63,333 bases of DNA from assembly GCA_017938365.1 (NCBI GenBank), contig JAGBBT010000113.1:1-63333 (forward strand), read 5' to 3'. The notes under the pieces are model-generated. The model had not been told where the DNA came from, did not search any database, and saw only the letters and a list, made by a program, of their open reading frames with translations. Positions 43,965 to 54,423 of the stretch are shown here, piece after piece (within the stretch, counting starts at the first letter, position 1; each line of letters opens with the position of its first letter). Origin of the DNA: Treponema sp. (lineage in GTDB: Bacteria; Spirochaetota; Spirochaetia; Treponematales; Treponemataceae). Position numbers and translations under genes: made by a program.

Positions 43965-44456
43965 ATGGCTATACAATTAACTCAAACACAAATAGATGAA
44001 AGAGTTGCTATATTAAAAAGATTCAGAAGTTTACTCGAAGAACAACGCAATAAATTCCGTGAATATTTAATGGTACTAGAAAGCCAACAAGGAAAAATTG
44101 AAAATGAAGATGCAGATTCTCTTGTTGCACACACAGAACTTGAACAGCAAATTGTAAAAAACATCTCTAGTCTTCATAAAGTAATACGCCCTATGCAAAG
44201 TATGTATAATGCAATTTCAAAGAACGATATAACAGAATCAGAAAATGCCTCTGTTTTAAAAATACAAGCTGATTTAACAGATTTACAAAATAAAGTTTTA
44301 GCACAAAACAAAAAAAACAGAGATTTATTAAAAGTACATATTTCGCAAATAAGAGAACAATTAACAACATTAAACAACAAGAATCCTTACAGAGGAACAC
44401 GCTCCATATATGCAGAAAAAGCAGAAATCGGAAATTTAATTACCGTAGAAGTCTAA
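43965..44456 (+). CDS. FlgN-like flagellar chaperone
   Basis: A 163-residue, almost wholly alpha-helical protein (RVAILKRFRSLLEEQRNKFR, VLESQQGKIENEDADSLVAH, LTDLQNKVLAQNKKNRDLLK), with the NPYRGTRSIYAEK tail often seen in spirochaete FlgN proteins. It would bind hook-associated proteins FlgK/FlgL. The assignment rests on helix pattern, size and tight linkage to fliS. Confidence 0.65.
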   Translation: MAIQLTQTQIDERVAILKRFRSLLEEQRNKFREYLMVLESQQGKIENEDADSLVAHTELEQQIVKNISSLHKVIRPMQSMYNAISKNDITESENASVLKIQADLTDLQNKVLAQNKKNRDLLKVHISQIREQLTTLNNKNPYRGTRSIYAEKAEIGNLITVEV

Positions 44457-44464
44457 ACATCACT

Positions 44465-44493
44465 TTTACCAAAACACAAATTGTCTGTATAAT
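44465..44493 (+). promoter_or_regulatory. Promoter of polA, implying a leaderless mRNA
   Basis: TTTACC (44465-44470), 17 bp, TATAAT (44488-44493). The expected start point is about 7 nt later, at the polA ATG (44500). Confidence 0.65.
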
Positions 44494-44499
44494 GTGGAT

Positions 44500-47316
44500 A
44501 TGGAAAACAATTTTTTTACAGACGATACGATTTTTATTCTAGATTCTTATGGATTAATTTACAGAGAATATTTTGCATTTATTAACAGACCCTTAACAAA
44601 TAGTAAAAAAGAAAATATTTCTGCGGTATTTGGTTTTTTCAGAAACCTAAATCTGATCATAAAAAACTATAAACCAAATTATATGATTGCAGCTATGGAT
44701 TCAAAAACACCAACATTCAGACATGAATTATATTCTGAATACAAAGCTACAAGACAGAAAACACCAGATGATTTAAAAGCACAATTTCCATGGATAGAAG
44801 AATTACTTGAAAAACTTGGAATTCCTGTTGTTAGATGCAACGGATACGAAGCAGACGATATAGTTGCAACAATAGCCAAAGAATGTGAAAAAACCGAAAG
44901 ACATTGCTGTATTTTAAGTGCCGACAAAGATTTAATGCAATTAACAAGCGACAATGTTCACATTTTAAAACCTGATAAAACAAAAACTTGGGCCGAGCTA
45001 GACAAAACAAAAGTGGAAGAAGAATGGGGAGTTCCTCCTGAAAAGTTATTAGACCTTTTAAGTTTAATTGGAGATACAGCAGACAATGTACCTGGCGTAA
45101 AAGGTATTGGACCAAAAACAGCTGTAAAATTATTAACCGAATACAAAACACTTGAAGGCATTTACGAACATTCTTCAGAAATAAAAGGTTCTATTGGAGA
45201 AAAAATTAGAACCGATAAAGAAAATGCTTTCTTCTCAAAAAAACTAATTACTCTAAATTCAGAAGTTCCTTGTATAAAAGATTTAAATAAATTTTCAATA
45301 AAAGAGCTCAACATTAATTCATTTTCACAAGAAATGATAAAATGGGAATTACCAGCCATTGCAAAACTATACAAAGAACTTACAAATTCAGATAAAGACA
45401 TATCTCAACAAAATCCAAATATTGCATTAACAGAAGATATCAATACAAACACACCACAAATTAAAAAGAACAAAGGAAATTATATAGGCTGCACAACAAT
45501 AGAAGAATTAAAAAGCTATATAGACAAAGCATTGTTAAAAGAAAATTTAATCATTGCATTTGACACAGAAACCGATTCACTTATTACAACAGAAGCAAAT
45601 TTAGTAGGCTTTAGTTTAAGTTATGAAGCAGGAACAGGTTTATATGTTCCATTAATTTTAACAGAATCTCTTTTTGCACCCACAATTCAAAAAAAAGATG
45701 CCTTAGACCAATTAAAAAGACTCTTTGAAGATAAAAACACCACAATTGTAATGCACAACGCAAAATTTGATTTACAAGTATTAGCTTGCAATGGTTTTGC
45801 ACAATCAGAAAAAAGTAAAAATCAAATTTTCAATTTAAAAGAAAGATTATTTGATACAATGATTGCAGCTTGGTTATTAGAGCCAGACAAATTAGGCAGA
45901 ACACCCTACTCTTTAGAATTTTTAGCAGAAAGAAAACTTGGACTAAAAGGTATAGAATACAGTGAGATAGTTTCTAAAGACAAAACTTTTGCTGACATTC
46001 CATTAGAACAAGCTGTTGAATACGGAGCAGAAGATGCAGATTTTACCCTTCAGCTATACAATTATTTTTCAAAAAAATTAAATGAAGAGAACTTACTTAA
46101 TCTTTATAGGAATATGGAAATCCAAATTCTTCCAATATTGGCACAAATGGAATTAGACGGAATCCACCTAAATCCTTCATATCTAGAACAATATTCTCTT
46201 GAATTAAAATGCAAACTTAATTCCCTAGAAAAAGAAATTTATAACGTTGTAGGACATGAGTTTAACATTTCCTCTCCAAAACAATTAAGCCAAGTTTTAT
46301 TTGAAGAAAGAGGATTAAAAGGAACAAAAAAAACAAAAACTGGATTTTCAACAGATACTGATGTTCTAGAAAGCTTAAAAGCATATGATATCGTTCCAGA
46401 AATGATACTCAACTACAGAGCAGTTTCAAAATTATTATCAACATATGTAGAAACTCTACCCAAAATAATAGACGAAGAATGCAGAATACACACAACATTC
46501 ATGCAAACAGGAACTTCGACAGGTAGATTATCATCAAAAGATCCAAATTTACAAAATATTCCTATTAGAACAGAAGAAGGCCGAAAAATCAGAAAAGCAT
46601 TCACTGCTTCACAAGGAAATGTATTAATTTCAGCCGATTACGCACAAATTGAACTTGTAATACTAGCCCATCTTAGTGGCGACAAAAATCTCTGTGACGC
46701 ATTTAACAGTTCTGTAGATGTTCATAAAGCGACAGCTGCCTTAATTTATAAAACAACACCAGAAAATGTTACTCCTGATATGAGACGAAATGCAAAAACA
46801 TTAAATTTTGGTTTAATGTACGGAATGAGTGCATTTAGACTTGCAAATGAATTAAAAATAAGCAGAACACAAGCACAACAATTCATTGAAGAATACTTTA
46901 ATATCTATTCTGGTGTAAAACAGTTCTTTGATGACAGCATAAAACAAGCTGAAGAAAAAGGATTTATTCAAACAATAAATGGCAGAAAAAGATATATTCC
47001 TTCAATAAACTCAAAAAATAAAATGGAAAAAGAAGCTGCCATAAGAATTGCAAAAAACAGCCCAATACAAGGAAGTGCTGCCGATATTGTAAAACAAGCA
47101 ATGATTGATATTGATTCAGCTTTAAAAACTATTAACAACGGAACTAAATTAATATTGCAAGTACATGATGAATTAATTTTTGAGTGTCCAAACAATGAAA
47201 AAACAATAACAGAAACCATTTCTCTAATAAAAGAAAAAATGGAAAACACAATAAAACTAAAGGTTCCTTTAAGAGTTTCTATTGAATATGGTGAAAACTG
47301 GGGAGAATTCCACTAA
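44500..47316 (+). CDS. polA: DNA polymerase I
   Basis: A 938-residue enzyme with all three activities. The 5' nuclease domain (1-300) has MDSKTPTFRHELYSEYK, GYEADDIVA, SADKDLMQL and DNVPGVKGIGPKTA. The proofreading domain (about 325-530) keeps its acidic residues: FDTETDS, HNAKFDLQVL, YGAEDAD. The polymerase domain has TGRLSSKDPNLQNIPIR, SADYAQIELVILAHLSGD, RRNAKTLNFGLMYG and QVHDELIFE. It repairs gaps and removes Okazaki primers. The ATG at 44500 lies 6 nt after TATAAT with no ribosome site; GTG at 44494 is an alternative. coaE follows after 3 bp. Confidence 0.97.
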   Translation: MENNFFTDDTIFILDSYGLIYREYFAFINRPLTNSKKENISAVFGFFRNLNLIIKNYKPNYMIAAMDSKTPTFRHELYSEYKATRQKTPDDLKAQFPWIEELLEKLGIPVVRCNGYEADDIVATIAKECEKTERHCCILSADKDLMQLTSDNVHILKPDKTKTWAELDKTKVEEEWGVPPEKLLDLLSLIGDTADNVPGVKGIGPKTAVKLLTEYKTLEGIYEHSSEIKGSIGEKIRTDKENAFFSKKLITLNSEVPCIKDLNKFSIKELNINSFSQEMIKWELPAIAKLYKELTNSDKDISQQNPNIALTEDINTNTPQIKKNKGNYIGCTTIEELKSYIDKALLKENLIIAFDTETDSLITTEANLVGFSLSYEAGTGLYVPLILTESLFAPTIQKKDALDQLKRLFEDKNTTIVMHNAKFDLQVLACNGFAQSEKSKNQIFNLKERLFDTMIAAWLLEPDKLGRTPYSLEFLAERKLGLKGIEYSEIVSKDKTFADIPLEQAVEYGAEDADFTLQLYNYFSKKLNEENLLNLYRNMEIQILPILAQMELDGIHLNPSYLEQYSLELKCKLNSLEKEIYNVVGHEFNISSPKQLSQVLFEERGLKGTKKTKTGFSTDTDVLESLKAYDIVPEMILNYRAVSKLLSTYVETLPKIIDEECRIHTTFMQTGTSTGRLSSKDPNLQNIPIRTEEGRKIRKAFTASQGNVLISADYAQIELVILAHLSGDKNLCDAFNSSVDVHKATAALIYKTTPENVTPDMRRNAKTLNFGLMYGMSAFRLANELKISRTQAQQFIEEYFNIYSGVKQFFDDSIKQAEEKGFIQTINGRKRYIPSINSKNKMEKEAAIRIAKNSPIQGSAADIVKQAMIDIDSALKTINNGTKLILQVHDELIFECPNNEKTITETISLIKEKMENTIKLKVPLRVSIEYGENWGEFH

Positions 47317-47319
47317 AAA

Positions 47320-47925
47320 ATGAAAATTAAAAAACTTTTAAGCACCATAAAAACAAAGAAAGAATCAACTTTTATACCAGAAATCATTTGCCTTACAGGA
47401 AAAATGGCTTCTGGTAAAAATTATATTTCAAAACTACTTTTAGACGAAAACTCAGTTTCTGTAGATTTAGATAATTTTGGTCACATGGCTATTAATTCCT
47501 GTAAAGACCAGATTTACAACGCTTTTAATGAAATTGCAGAAAAAAAAGGTATAAATCTAAAGAAAGTTGATGGTTCTATAGACAGAAGAGCTTTAGGTTC
47601 TCTTATTTTTTCTGACAAAGCTCTTATAAAAAAACAAGAATCTATTGTTTATCCAGAAATTATAAAACTTACAAAGGATTTTATAAAACAAAATAAAGAA
47701 AAAACAATATACATAAATGCAACTCTTCTATTCAAAACACCAGAACTTATGAAGTTATGTAGCAAAATCTATTTTGTAAAATCTAATTTTTTTGTTCGTC
47801 TCTATAGAGCAAAAAAAAGAGACAATTTACCTCTAGGACAAATATTAAAAAGATTTTTAGCACAAAAAGATTTACTTAAAAATTACAAACTTACAGGAAA
47901 ACCTATTATTTTTATAAAAAACTAA
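47320..47925 (+). CDS. coaE: Dephospho-CoA kinase
   Basis: A 201-residue P-loop kinase for the last step of coenzyme A synthesis. The Walker A motif is TGKMASGKNYISK near 27-39, preceded by a 20-residue basic extension. VDLDNFGHMA and DRRALGSLIFSD follow the CoaE pattern, and YRAKKRDNLPLGQ is the lid region. Sequence is divergent, so the call is moderate. It directly follows polA (3 bp), an arrangement seen in several bacteria. Confidence 0.8.
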   Translation: MKIKKLLSTIKTKKESTFIPEIICLTGKMASGKNYISKLLLDENSVSVDLDNFGHMAINSCKDQIYNAFNEIAEKKGINLKKVDGSIDRRALGSLIFSDKALIKKQESIVYPEIIKLTKDFIKQNKEKTIYINATLLFKTPELMKLCSKIYFVKSNFFVRLYRAKKRDNLPLGQILKRFLAQKDLLKNYKLTGKPIIFIKN

Positions 47926-48009
47926 ACCTTTTTTTCTAAATTCCGATATTTACGGTATGGGTATGAAGAATGTTTTTAAAATATGACATTTTTCAGAGAG
48001 GTTTAATTT

Positions 48010-48921
48010 ATGGAACAAAAAAGAACATTATGGATAGTTGCAGCAGTTGGAGTATTTTTACTTGTAGTTGTAGGAGCAGCATTAATTCTTTATTCTCCTG
48101 CTCTTAATCAAGAACAATACCAAGGTAATTATAATCCTGCAGAAGGTTGGGTAAATGCCAATAAAAATAATTCTGTAGCTCCAATTATTAATTCTACACA
48201 AGATCAAGTATCTACATTGAAGTCAGAAGAGTTCGATTCTCAAACAACACCATTATCACCATTTGAATCAAAACAAGAAGAAACTCTTATTACAACTGAA
48301 AAAGTTGAACAAGAAAAATACGCACAAAATTCAACAATTAAAGCAGAAAATATAACTGTATACACAGACAATACAATGGTATACGGAACACCAGAAACAA
48401 CAACTATTGATTTAAATACATTAAAATCAAATCCTCAATTACCACAAACTTCTGTAGTTGTACCTAAAAATGACTACACAGCAAGTCAAATGACAACAAC
48501 TCAGAATGTAGTAAAAAAAGAAGTTCCTACAACAAATGATAGCTACTACGCACCTGTAAAAAAAGTAGAAACACAAAATACAAGTGTAAAAAAGACAGAA
48601 ACAAAAGTTACAAGCAAAAAAGTTTCTAAACCTAAAAAGACAGTTGAAAAAGTTACAGTTCAAGATAGTTTCTGGATTCAAGTAGGTTCATACGAACAAA
48701 AAAAATCAGCTGATAATGCACGTTCCGTTTTAGAAGCTAACAAAATTCCTAACGAAGTATTTACTTACAAAAACTCTTTAGGAAAGTTATTTTACAGAGT
48801 AAGAGTTGGACCTTACACAACAAAAAGTGAAGCTGAATATTGGCTTTCTAGAATTTTATTGATAAATGAGTTTGCAGAAACAAATAGCTATGTTGTAAAT
48901 GCAAACGGAAAAAAACAATAA
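48010..48921 (+). CDS. SPOR-domain membrane protein
   Basis: A 303-residue protein with one N-terminal membrane helix (LWIVAAVGVFLLVVVGAALI at 7-26), a long Thr/Lys-rich unstructured periplasmic region (about 40-215) and a C-terminal SPOR domain (about 220-300: FWIQVGSYEQKKSADNARSV, FYRVRVGPYTTKSEAEYWL). SPOR domains bind denuded peptidoglycan at division sites, so a role in septal wall or flagellar-cell-wall organisation is likely. GAGAGG precedes the ATG. Confidence 0.88.
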   Translation: MEQKRTLWIVAAVGVFLLVVVGAALILYSPALNQEQYQGNYNPAEGWVNANKNNSVAPIINSTQDQVSTLKSEEFDSQTTPLSPFESKQEETLITTEKVEQEKYAQNSTIKAENITVYTDNTMVYGTPETTTIDLNTLKSNPQLPQTSVVVPKNDYTASQMTTTQNVVKKEVPTTNDSYYAPVKKVETQNTSVKKTETKVTSKKVSKPKKTVEKVTVQDSFWIQVGSYEQKKSADNARSVLEANKIPNEVFTYKNSLGKLFYRVRVGPYTTKSEAEYWLSRILLINEFAETNSYVVNANGKKQ

Positions 48922-48971
48922 TTTTTTTTAGTTTTATGTAAAATTTAATTTTTAATATCGAATAAGACAGT

Positions 48972-50429
48972 ATGAAATATTTACTGTCTTATTTTTTTAT
49001 CACTTTTATATTATTAAAAGCAAATTGTTTAGAAACTAAATTTAATTATTTAGACCTAAAAACCTCAGAAAAAATAGTATTAAACAATTCAAAAGAAACA
49101 ACTATATCTAGTAACAACGGAATTATAATTCAACTCACAAATTCAGAATTCCGGGGATTCTTTGAATTAGAAAAAAGCTCCCTCAAAAACATTCAAAATA
49201 TCAATTCCATTAATAATTTTTTTAATCTATTTGCACCTCCTCAATGGGGAAGTAATTTCAAAATCACAAATAAAAAAACAGTTATAATACTAAAAGTTGG
49301 AACTTTATCCTTTTCTAACTCCATTTCAAATTTAAAAAATCCATCTCCTTCAACAAACATCTCACCATTTACAAAACAAATAAGCTTTAACACAGGTTTT
49401 GGAAGTAAACTCCCTTACCTTACTTCTTCAGAGCAACCATTAGGAACAACTTTACAATTTAAATTTAAGGAATCAGCATTTTCACAATTTGAACTTTTAT
49501 ACACAAATGACAATATTATTGCGCTTTCTGCAAATTCAAAATTAATCAAAAACAAATATCATTCTATGGAACAAACTTTTACTTGCTGCTTAACAGAATT
49601 AAAAAATAACACAGCTTATTTAAAAAAACACAATTTAACCTTTTCACCTATTAAAAGTTTTGCAGGTATATATGAACTTGCAATAAAAACTCCAAATCTT
49701 AAAAGCAATTTTTTTATTTCCTTTCATCAAAGCCCCTACGGAAATATAAATATATCAACAGAATCAAAAACAAGAATAATATTTAATTTTTTCCTCTTTG
49801 ATTTTTTATATTTTACAATACCAAGTATAAATTACTCACCAGAAGCAGTTCCATTAATGGGAATAAATTCCTCTATATGTAAAACTATTCATCAGTTAGC
49901 ATTTAATCCTCAATTTATCTTACCTTTTGATAATTTCAACTTACAATTTGGATTTAATTTTATTGAAACAAAAAAAATTGTCGGTTATTCACATATTGAT
50001 AAAATTGACATTTTAAAAATTAGAAATGGTTTATTAATAAAATCAGATTTTTTTAGTATTAGAGGAATTTTCTCTGTTGTAAATATACCACTATCAGAAC
50101 TACCAAAAGAAAAATCTTACATGCCAAAAAAATATTATGATTTAGCACTAACCACAACCTTTATTCAACAAAAACTAAATTTAGACTTTAATACTGACAT
50201 AAAATATTATCCAACAACGACAACAAACAAAAAGGAAGAAACAAAGGTTAATTCTTCAATATCAATGATTTTAGGAAAACAAAAAAAATTATCATTAACT
50301 ACAAAAGGAGAAATATCATTCAAAAACAATGAAAAAAACAATTCTTCATTAGAAACTTCTGTTAACTACAAAATAAAAGGCAAAAAGTTTAATTCGTCAA
50401 TAAAATGTACAATAGTTTTATCACTTTGA
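48972..50429 (+). CDS. Exported protein of unknown function, beta-barrel-like
   Basis: A 485-residue protein with a signal peptide (MKYLLSYFFITFILLKANC). The mature part has alternating polar/hydrophobic strands, abundant Asn, Ser and Phe, and repeated F-x-F patterns, as in spirochaete outer-membrane beta barrels, but no family signature I recognise. The C-terminus (KGKKFNSSIKCTIVLSL) resembles a terminal strand. It lies 50 bp after the SPOR gene and may share its transcript. No homologue is visible in the window. Confidence 0.6.
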   Translation: MKYLLSYFFITFILLKANCLETKFNYLDLKTSEKIVLNNSKETTISSNNGIIIQLTNSEFRGFFELEKSSLKNIQNINSINNFFNLFAPPQWGSNFKITNKKTVIILKVGTLSFSNSISNLKNPSPSTNISPFTKQISFNTGFGSKLPYLTSSEQPLGTTLQFKFKESAFSQFELLYTNDNIIALSANSKLIKNKYHSMEQTFTCCLTELKNNTAYLKKHNLTFSPIKSFAGIYELAIKTPNLKSNFFISFHQSPYGNINISTESKTRIIFNFFLFDFLYFTIPSINYSPEAVPLMGINSSICKTIHQLAFNPQFILPFDNFNLQFGFNFIETKKIVGYSHIDKIDILKIRNGLLIKSDFFSIRGIFSVVNIPLSELPKEKSYMPKKYYDLALTTTFIQQKLNLDFNTDIKYYPTTTTNKKEETKVNSSISMILGKQKKLSLTTKGEISFKNNEKNNSSLETSVNYKIKGKKFNSSIKCTIVLSL

Positions 50430-50441
50430 ATAAAAAAGGAA

Positions 50442-50470
50442 TTGAATAAGACTGAGTTTTCCTATATATT
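50442..50470 (+). promoter_or_regulatory. Promoter of fusA
   Basis: TTGAAT (50442-50447) and TATATT (50465-50470) with a 17-bp spacer, about 90 bp before fusA, leaving a normal leader with a GAGAGG ribosome site. Confidence 0.5.
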
Positions 50471-50562
50471 TGATGAAATCTACTGTTAGAATGAAATAAC
50501 TATAACTGTCTTCTTTTCTTTCGGTAATTAATTTTGGAAACTTTTTTTTGAGAGGTAACAAT

Positions 50563-52647
50563 ATGGCTTTTGATATTACTAAAGTACGTAATATCGGTAT
50601 CAGTGCCCACATTGACTCAGGTAAAACAACAACTTCAGAACGCATCTTGTTCTACTGTAACAAGATTCATGCAATCCATGAAGTTCGTGGTAAAGACGGT
50701 GTCGGTGCTGTAATGGATAACATGGAATTGGAACGTGAACGTGGTATTACAATCCAGTCTGCTGCTACTCAAGTTCAGTGGAAAGACACAACAATTAACT
50801 TGATTGACACTCCAGGTCACGTAGACTTTACAGTTGAAGTAGAACGTTCACTTCGCGTTCTTGATGGTGCTATCATGATTCTTTGTGCTGTTGCTGGTGT
50901 TCAGTCACAGTCAATCACTGTAGACCGTCAGCTCAAACGTTACCATGTACCTCGTATTGCATTTGTAAACAAATGTGACCGTCAAGGTGCTAATCCTATT
51001 CGTGTTTGTGGTCAGCTTCGTGATAAACTTGGCTTAAATGCACACATGGTAGAACTTCCTATTGGTCTTGAAGATAAACTTGAAGGTGTTGTAGACCTCG
51101 TAGGAATGAAAGCAATTTATTTTGATGGAGACAACGGAGAAGAACTTCGTATTGCAGAAATCCCAGCACACTTAAAAGCAGATGCTGACAGATATCGTAG
51201 TGAACTCCTTGAAGAAGCTGCAAACTTTGATGATAGCTTAATGGAACTCGTTCTTGATGGACAGGATGTTTCAGAAGATCAGCTTATCGCTGCTATCCGT
51301 AAGGGAACATTAGCAGAACAATTTGTTGGTGTATTCTGTGGATCAGCACATGTAAACAAAGGTATTCAGCCACTTCTTGATGGTGTACTTCGTTACTTAC
51401 CTAACCCAACAGAAGTTCACAACTACGGTCTTGATATTGATAAAAACGAAGAACAGATTGAACTTTTCAATGTTCCAGATAAACCAACAGTTGCACTTGC
51501 ATTCAAACTTGATGATGGACAGTTCGGACAGCTTACTTATATTCGCGTTTACCAAGGTCGTGTTACAAAGGGTATGGAACTTTACAACACACGTTCAAAG
51601 AAACGCTTTAAGGTTGGTCGCTTAGTTCGTATGAACTCTGCTGCAATGGAAGATATCAGTGTAGGAGAACCAGGTGATATTTGTGCACTCTTTGGTGTAG
51701 ACTGTGCTTCTGGTGATACATTCTGTGCTGAAGGAATTAACATTGCAATGACATCTATGTATGTTCCAGAACCAGTTATTTCTGAAGCAATTGAACCTGT
51801 AAACAAATCAGATGCAGCTAATATGTCTAAAGCTCTTAACCGCTTTACTAAAGAAGACCCAACATTCCAGACTTATGTTGATCCTGAATCAAATCAGACA
51901 ATCATCAAAGGTATGGGTGAATTACACTTAGCTGTATATGTTGAACGCATGAAGCGTGAATACAAATGTGAAGTTAAAGTTTCACAGCCAGAAGTTGCAT
52001 ACCGTGAATCAATTACACAACGCGCAGACTTCAACTACACACACAAAAAACAGACTGGTGGATCTGGTCAGTATGGTCGTGTAGGCGGATTTATGGAACC
52101 AGTTACAGAAAAAGACTACGAATTTGTTGACTCAATCAAGGGTGGTGCTATTCCTAACGAATATATTCCATCTTGTGACAAAGGTTTCAAACGTGCTATG
52201 GAAAAAGGATCTCTTATTGGAGCTCCAGTTGTTGGTGTTCGCTGTACAATTAACGATGGTCAGTATCACCCAGTAGACTCTTCTGATATTGCTTTCCAAA
52301 CAGCTGCTATTGGTGCATTCCGTGAAGGATACGAAAAAGCAAAACCTGTAATTTTGGAACCAATCATGAAAGTTTCTATCGAAGGTCCAACAGAATTCCA
52401 AGGAAACATGTTTGGTCTTATTAACCAACGTCGTGGTGTAATTCTTGAATCAACAGATGAAAATAACATTTCTACAGTAAACGCAGAAGTTCCACTTTCA
52501 GAAATGTTTGGTTTCTCTACAATTCTTCGTTCTTCAACACAAGGTAAAGCAGAATTCACAATGGAATTCTTAAAATACGGACGCGTTCCAAACAATGTTG
52601 CTGAAGAATTAATGAAAGAATATCAAGCTTCTAAGAAGAACGGCTAA
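50563..52647 (+). CDS. fusA: Elongation factor G, spirochaete/mitochondrial type (spdEFG1)
   Basis: A 694-residue GTPase that drives ribosomal translocation. G1 is [10 protein letters not shown]3 DTPGHVDF near 84, G4 NKCD near 140. The [20 protein letters not shown] segment and [20 protein letters not shown] resemble mitochondrial EFG1, the form that spirochaetes keep as a dedicated translocase, with recycling by a second EF-G. The start at 50563 has GAGAGG 6 nt upstream. Codons favour CGT and GC-rich endings, unlike AGA-rich neighbours, as expected for a highly expressed gene. Confidence 0.93.
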   Translation: MAFDITKVRNIGISAHIDSGKTTTSERILFYCNKIHAIHEVRGKDGVGAVMDNMELERERGITIQSAATQVQWKDTTINLIDTPGHVDFTVEVERSLRVLDGAIMILCAVAGVQSQSITVDRQLKRYHVPRIAFVNKCDRQGANPIRVCGQLRDKLGLNAHMVELPIGLEDKLEGVVDLVGMKAIYFDGDNGEELRIAEIPAHLKADADRYRSELLEEAANFDDSLMELVLDGQDVSEDQLIAAIRKGTLAEQFVGVFCGSAHVNKGIQPLLDGVLRYLPNPTEVHNYGLDIDKNEEQIELFNVPDKPTVALAFKLDDGQFGQLTYIRVYQGRVTKGMELYNTRSKKRFKVGRLVRMNSAAMEDISVGEPGDICALFGVDCASGDTFCAEGINIAMTSMYVPEPVISEAIEPVNKSDAANMSKALNRFTKEDPTFQTYVDPESNQTIIKGMGELHLAVYVERMKREYKCEVKVSQPEVAYRESITQRADFNYTHKKQTGGSGQYGRVGGFMEPVTEKDYEFVDSIKGGAIPNEYIPSCDKGFKRAMEKGSLIGAPVVGVRCTINDGQYHPVDSSDIAFQTAAIGAFREGYEKAKPVILEPIMKVSIEGPTEFQGNMFGLINQRRGVILESTDENNISTVNAEVPLSEMFGFSTILRSSTQGKAEFTMEFLKYGRVPNNVAEELMKEYQASKKNG

Positions 52648-52674
52648 TCTAAACTGAATTGAAGGAGGCAGCAT

Positions 52675-53352
52675 ATGCTTAAACAGGATCTTTATGAAAA
52701 AAGCCCAATTCGTCTTTTTGACGAAGCAACAGACGGTGGAATCAAAGCTGGAGAAATTGCTCTCGTAACTTCTAAAAAAGGTTTGGGAAAAACTTCAGTA
52801 TTAGTTCAGTTTGGTATGGATACACTTTTGAAGGATGAACAGCTTGTTCATGTAACATTCGATCTTCACTCTTCAAATGTTATTTCTTGGTATGATGGTA
52901 TTTTTACAGAAATATCAAAAAAGAAGAATCTTGGAAATGCAACAGAATTAAAAAATTCAGTTGTATCAAAAAGAACTATTCTTAACTTCAGTCTTGATAA
53001 CTTTACAGTTACAAAAGTTGTAAACACACTCAAGGCTCTTTCTTCAGCTGGAATTTCAGTAAAAGGTGTTGTAATGGATGGCATCGATTTTACAAAAGTT
53101 TCAGAAGAAGATGTAAAAGCTGTTGCTGATTATGCAGCTTCAGAAAAAATTACAATTTGGACAAGTACAACTGTAGAAGGTGAAAAACTTTCTGATGTTG
53201 TTCCTGCTAATCTTGAAAAATACTTTGCTGCAGTTGTTAATCTTAATCAGAAAAACGACGGAGTTTTAGTAGATGTACTCAAGATTCGCGACAAAAAAGA
53301 TGTTGATACAGGTCTAAAACTTGATACAAAAACTCTTCTCATGACAAAATAA
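52675..53352 (+). CDS. RecA/KaiC-like P-loop ATPase of unknown role
   Basis: A 225-residue cytosolic protein with Walker A in TSKKGLGKTSVLVQFGMD near 33-50 and a Walker-B-like strand KGVVMDGIDF near 133. The layout (GEIALVTSKKGLGKTS, LVHVTFDLHSSNV) resembles a single RecA/KaiC or DnaB-like core. It follows fusA after 27 bp with GGAGG before the ATG and has the same GC-rich codon use, so it is probably co-transcribed and well expressed. Function not recognised; translation-linked in context only. Confidence 0.65.
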   Translation: MLKQDLYEKSPIRLFDEATDGGIKAGEIALVTSKKGLGKTSVLVQFGMDTLLKDEQLVHVTFDLHSSNVISWYDGIFTEISKKKNLGNATELKNSVVSKRTILNFSLDNFTVTKVVNTLKALSSAGISVKGVVMDGIDFTKVSEEDVKAVADYAASEKITIWTSTTVEGEKLSDVVPANLEKYFAAVVNLNQKNDGVLVDVLKIRDKKDVDTGLKLDTKTLLMTK

Positions 53353-53396
53353 TTAATTTTGTTTTGAGACATTTAGAATAAAGAATATTTGTTCTA

Positions 53397-53442
53397 AAAA
53401 AGGTGTTCATTGGAGATTTTTCTTCAGGAACACCTTTTTTTT
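53397..53442 (+). terminator. Terminator after the fusA operon
   Basis: AAAAAGGTGTTC at 53397-53408 pairs with GAACACCTTTTT at 53428-53439, with a T run to 53442. Confidence 0.9.
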
Positions 53443-53535
53443 GCTATATGCTTTTAAACACCCCCATAACAGATGATTTACTGCGGAAATATTTCGCTTC
53501 GCTTTATATTTTCATGACTCCACAAGCCCATAAAA

Positions 53536-53565
53536 AAACGGTTAATCAAACATAATTAACCGTTT
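53536..53565 (-). terminator. Terminator after the 53587-54405 gene
   Basis: AAACGGTTAAT at 53536-53546 and its perfect complement at 53555-53565, followed by seven T on the minus strand. Confidence 0.85.
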
Positions 53566-53586
53566 ACAAAAAATCTTTTATATTAA

Positions 53587-54405
53587 TTATTTCCAAGGGA
53601 AAATAAAGGAACTAAATTTACGAGGTCCCAAAGACTCTACATCATCAGCAATTAATTCATTCCAAGGCACTTCGTTTCTTTTATCTCTGTCATTAAGATA
53701 TTCTTCATGTTCTTCAAGCCAATCATATTTATATAATCTTAATCTAAGTGCATTAGTACAAGAAAGTGTTATTCCATTAACTCCAGGAATTAATCCAAAA
53801 GTTACAATTGTTAGTACTAAAAGAACAATATTATGTAAAAAAATAAAAAAGCTAAATCCAGGATTATCAAAAAATATTATGAAAGACTTTTTTAAACATT
53901 TAAACATATTGTTTTCTTCTTGTAAAAAATAAAAAGGAACAAACCACTGCATAGAAATACAAACAATAATCACAAACCAACCAATTACAGCGGCTAAAAA
54001 CAAAGATAAATAAGAAAATGAAGAACTTTCTGAATTATTAAAAAAGTTATTAAGATAATACAAAATTGCTACTCTTGATATTAAAACCAAAACAGCAAGT
54101 AAAGAACCGAATATAAATCCTTTAAAAAACAAACTTACTAAAGAGCGAAAAAACAAACCAAATGTAGGAGAATTAAAATCAGCTAACTTTCGAGCATTAG
54201 CACCCCATGCAAAAATTACTGCCATTAATATTCCAGAAAAAACAACAAAAGCAATATTTGGAGCATAAGAGTTAATAGAACCTATATAAGAAATTCCAAA
54301 ATAAGCACCCACAACAACAGCAACAGGAATAATATTTGATAGTATTAAAAAAAATAAATTATCCCAAATATCACAAAAATTCTTTTTTAGAAAAAACTTT
54401 ATCAT
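53587..54405 (-). CDS. Unknown six-helix integral membrane protein
   Basis: A 272-residue protein with about six hydrophobic segments (15-40, 48-68, 85-110, 128-152, 180-205 and a re-entrant stretch near 205-220). The C-terminal 50 residues are charged and cytosolic (KYDWLEEHEEYLNDRDKRNE). The internal layout resembles bacterial YesL/DUF624-like membrane proteins, but no defining motif is seen. AAGGA lies 7 nt before the ATG. It is downstream of fhs by 18 bp and probably in its operon. Confidence 0.6.
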   Translation of the reverse strand: MIKFFLKKNFCDIWDNLFFLILSNIIPVAVVVGAYFGISYIGSINSYAPNIAFVVFSGILMAVIFAWGANARKLADFNSPTFGLFFRSLVSLFFKGFIFGSLLAVLVLISRVAILYYLNNFFNNSESSSFSYLSLFLAAVIGWFVIIVCISMQWFVPFYFLQEENNMFKCLKKSFIIFFDNPGFSFFIFLHNIVLLVLTIVTFGLIPGVNGITLSCTNALRLRLYKYDWLEEHEEYLNDRDKRNEVPWNELIADDVESLGPRKFSSFIFPWK

Positions 54406-54423
54406 ACACACATCCTTATAAAA

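Noticed and set aside
53443..53535. Short gene between the two terminators
   Set aside because: No frame of useful length with a ribosome site was seen.
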